A stretch of DNA of 64,000 nucleotides from Streptomyces sp. Tu 3180 (GTDB lineage Bacteria > Actinomycetota > Actinomycetes > Streptomycetales > Streptomycetaceae). Both the position numbers and the translations under genes were made by a program. This document shows positions 63,001-64,000 of this stretch, piece after piece; the first letter of the stretch is position 1, and every line of letters begins with the position of its first letter. Location: the NCBI RefSeq assembly GCF_009852415.1, contig NZ_WOXS01000002.1, forward strand, positions 1,944,501-2,008,500. The letters run 5' to 3'. Below the pieces are notes generated by a model that worked only from the letters and a program-made list of their open reading frames with translations, did not search any database and was not told where the DNA came from.

Positions 63001-64000
63001 CTACACGTCCGCCCGGGCCGTCGCCAGCAGCTCCTCCGCATGCGCGCGGGCGGTCTGCGAGTCCTCCTGGCCCGCGAGCATCCGGGACAGCTCCCGGATC
63101 CGTTCCTCGCCTTCGAGCACCTTCACCCCGGACCGGGTGACCGACCCGTCGTTGGTCTTCTCGACCAGGAGCTGCCGGTCGGCGAACGCGGCCACCTGGG
63201 GCAGGTGCGTGACGACCACGACCTGCGCCGTCTTCGCCAGCCGCGCGAGCCGCCGGCCGATCTCCACCGCCGCCTTGCCGCCGACACCGGCGTCCACCTC
63301 GTCGAAGAGGTACGTCGGCACGGGGTCCGTGCCCGCGAACACGACCTCCACGGCCAGCATCACGCGCGACAGCTCACCGCCGGACGCCCCCTTGGCGATG
63401 GGCCGGGCGGGCGCCCCGGGGTGCGGGGCCAGCAGCAGCTCGACCTCGTCCACGCCGGACGGGCCGTAGGCGACCGTGCGCCCGCCCACCTCGACGCCCT
63501 CGGGGTCCTCGGTCTGCCGGATGTCGAACGACACGCGCGCGTGCGGCATGGCGAGCGAGGCCAGCTCGGCGGTCACGGCCGCCGCGAACCGCTCCGCCGC
63601 CTCCGTCCGCGCGTCCGTCAGCTGCTGGGCGAGGGAGCCCAGTTCGGCGCGGAGCGCGTCCCGTTCGGCGGTGAGCTCCTCGATCCGCTCGTCGTCGCCC
63701 TCCAGCTCGGTGAGCCGGACGGCGCTCTGCTCGGCCCACGCCAGCACGGCCGCGATGTCCTCGCCGTACTTGCGGGTCAGCCCGGTGAGCGCGGCCCGCC
63801 GCTCCTCGACCGCGGCCAGCCGCAGCGGGTCGGCGTCCAGGTCGTCGGCGTACCCCGCCAGCTCCCCGGCGACGTCGCGCAGCAGGATGCCGATCTCCCC
63901 GATCCGGTCGGTGAGCGCGGCCAGCGCCGGGTCGTGGGACCGTACGGCCTCCAGGGCCCGCTGGGCGCCCGCGACGAGCGTCCCGGCGTCGACGCCCTCG
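63001..64000 (-). CDS. recN: DNA repair protein RecN, C-terminal part
   Basis: The last 332 residues of RecN; the gene continues beyond the right edge. The central coiled coil is visible (ERIEELTAERDALRAELGSL), followed by the C-terminal ATPase lobe: GASGGELSRVMLAVEVV (ABC signature) and YLFDEVDAGVGGKAAVEIGRRL (Walker B and D-loop), then VVVTHLPQVAAFADRQ. RecN is an SMC-like ATPase for double-strand break repair. The N-terminal Walker A lies outside the window. Confidence 0.93.
   Translation of the reverse strand, partial: EGVDAGTLVAGAQRALEAVRSHDPALAALTDRIGEIGILLRDVAGELAGYADDLDADPLRLAAVEERRAALTGLTRKYGEDIAAVLAWAEQSAVRLTELEGDDERIEELTAERDALRAELGSLAQQLTDARTEAAERFAAAVTAELASLAMPHARVSFDIRQTEDPEGVEVGGRTVAYGPSGVDEVELLLAPHPGAPARPIAKGASGGELSRVMLAVEVVFAGTDPVPTYLFDEVDAGVGGKAAVEIGRRLARLAKTAQVVVVTHLPQVAAFADRQLLVEKTNDGSVTRSGVKVLEGEERIRELSRMLAGQEDSQTARAHAEELLATARADV

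Overview
The window is high-GC actinobacterial chromosome, almost certainly Streptomyces. The supporting signs are third-position GC bias that opens long ORFs in all frames, frequent GTG and TTG starts, GTGA/ATGA stop-start overlaps, a SepF-like protein of the SflA type, two streptogrisin-type proteases, a PknB-type kinase with an exported domain, and a LAxTG sortase substrate. Gene content matches, from memory, the S. coelicolor region around SCO1723-SCO1780; this was not checked by alignment. I see no phage, insertion sequence, CRISPR array, rRNA or tRNA, and no secondary-metabolite cluster.

Left part (0-22 kb) is rich in regulatory and exported proteins. An ECF sigma factor (only its first codons are in the window) is divergent from a three-gene operon for a DUF4331 exported protein, a membrane-anchored TPR protein and a NicO-type nickel/cobalt transporter. 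A Ser/Thr kinase follows. Next come an SGNH lipase, a GT2-GT2-polysaccharide deacetylase operon, an AAA ATPase, a GntR regulator, a GNAT acetyltransferase, a DUF402 protein, a methyltransferase and a 44-residue protein. A sortase-anchored AA10 polysaccharide monooxygenase, a secreted alpha/beta lipase and two streptogrisins complete a hydrolase-rich stretch (6.7-20 kb). A Cys-tailed DUF5685 protein and SflA close this part.

Middle part (22-39 kb) is mixed metabolism and membrane genes: a glutaryl-CoA dehydrogenase-like enzyme, a DHA2 exporter, a PIG-V-like mannosyltransferase, a PAP2 phosphatase, an I78-like inhibitor and an orphan cytochrome oxidase subunit I. A branched-chain-amino-acid-type ABC system follows, in which LivH, LivM and LivG are one 929-residue polypeptide, with LivF overlapping it and two lipoprotein genes nearby on the opposite strand. 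An Rpf-LysM cell wall hydrolase and two unrecognised conserved proteins end this part.

Right part (39-64 kb) is conserved housekeeping, mostly on the minus strand: aroH-tyrA, cmk-plsC-der, nrtR-draG, parA-RHH-scpA-scpB-rluB, ald, a STAND/TPR ATPase, a NUDIX ADP-ribose pyrophosphatase, pyrG and recN. The order recN, pyrG, NUDIX, parA, scpA, scpB, rluB, cmk, der resembles that of Mycobacterium tuberculosis Rv1696-Rv1713, with genus-specific insertions. A GH15 enzyme, a PucR regulator and a GT4 glycosyltransferase lie between pyrG and recN.

Convergent gene pairs are repeatedly separated by perfect GC-rich hairpins that probably terminate transcription in both directions. The items most worth a second look are the ParA/RHH pair inside the ScpAB operon, the LivHMG fusion with an Arg-for-Lys P-loop in LivF, the LAETG-anchored LPMO, the 17-Cys tail of the DUF5685 protein, and the NrtR operator candidate in front of nrtR-draG.
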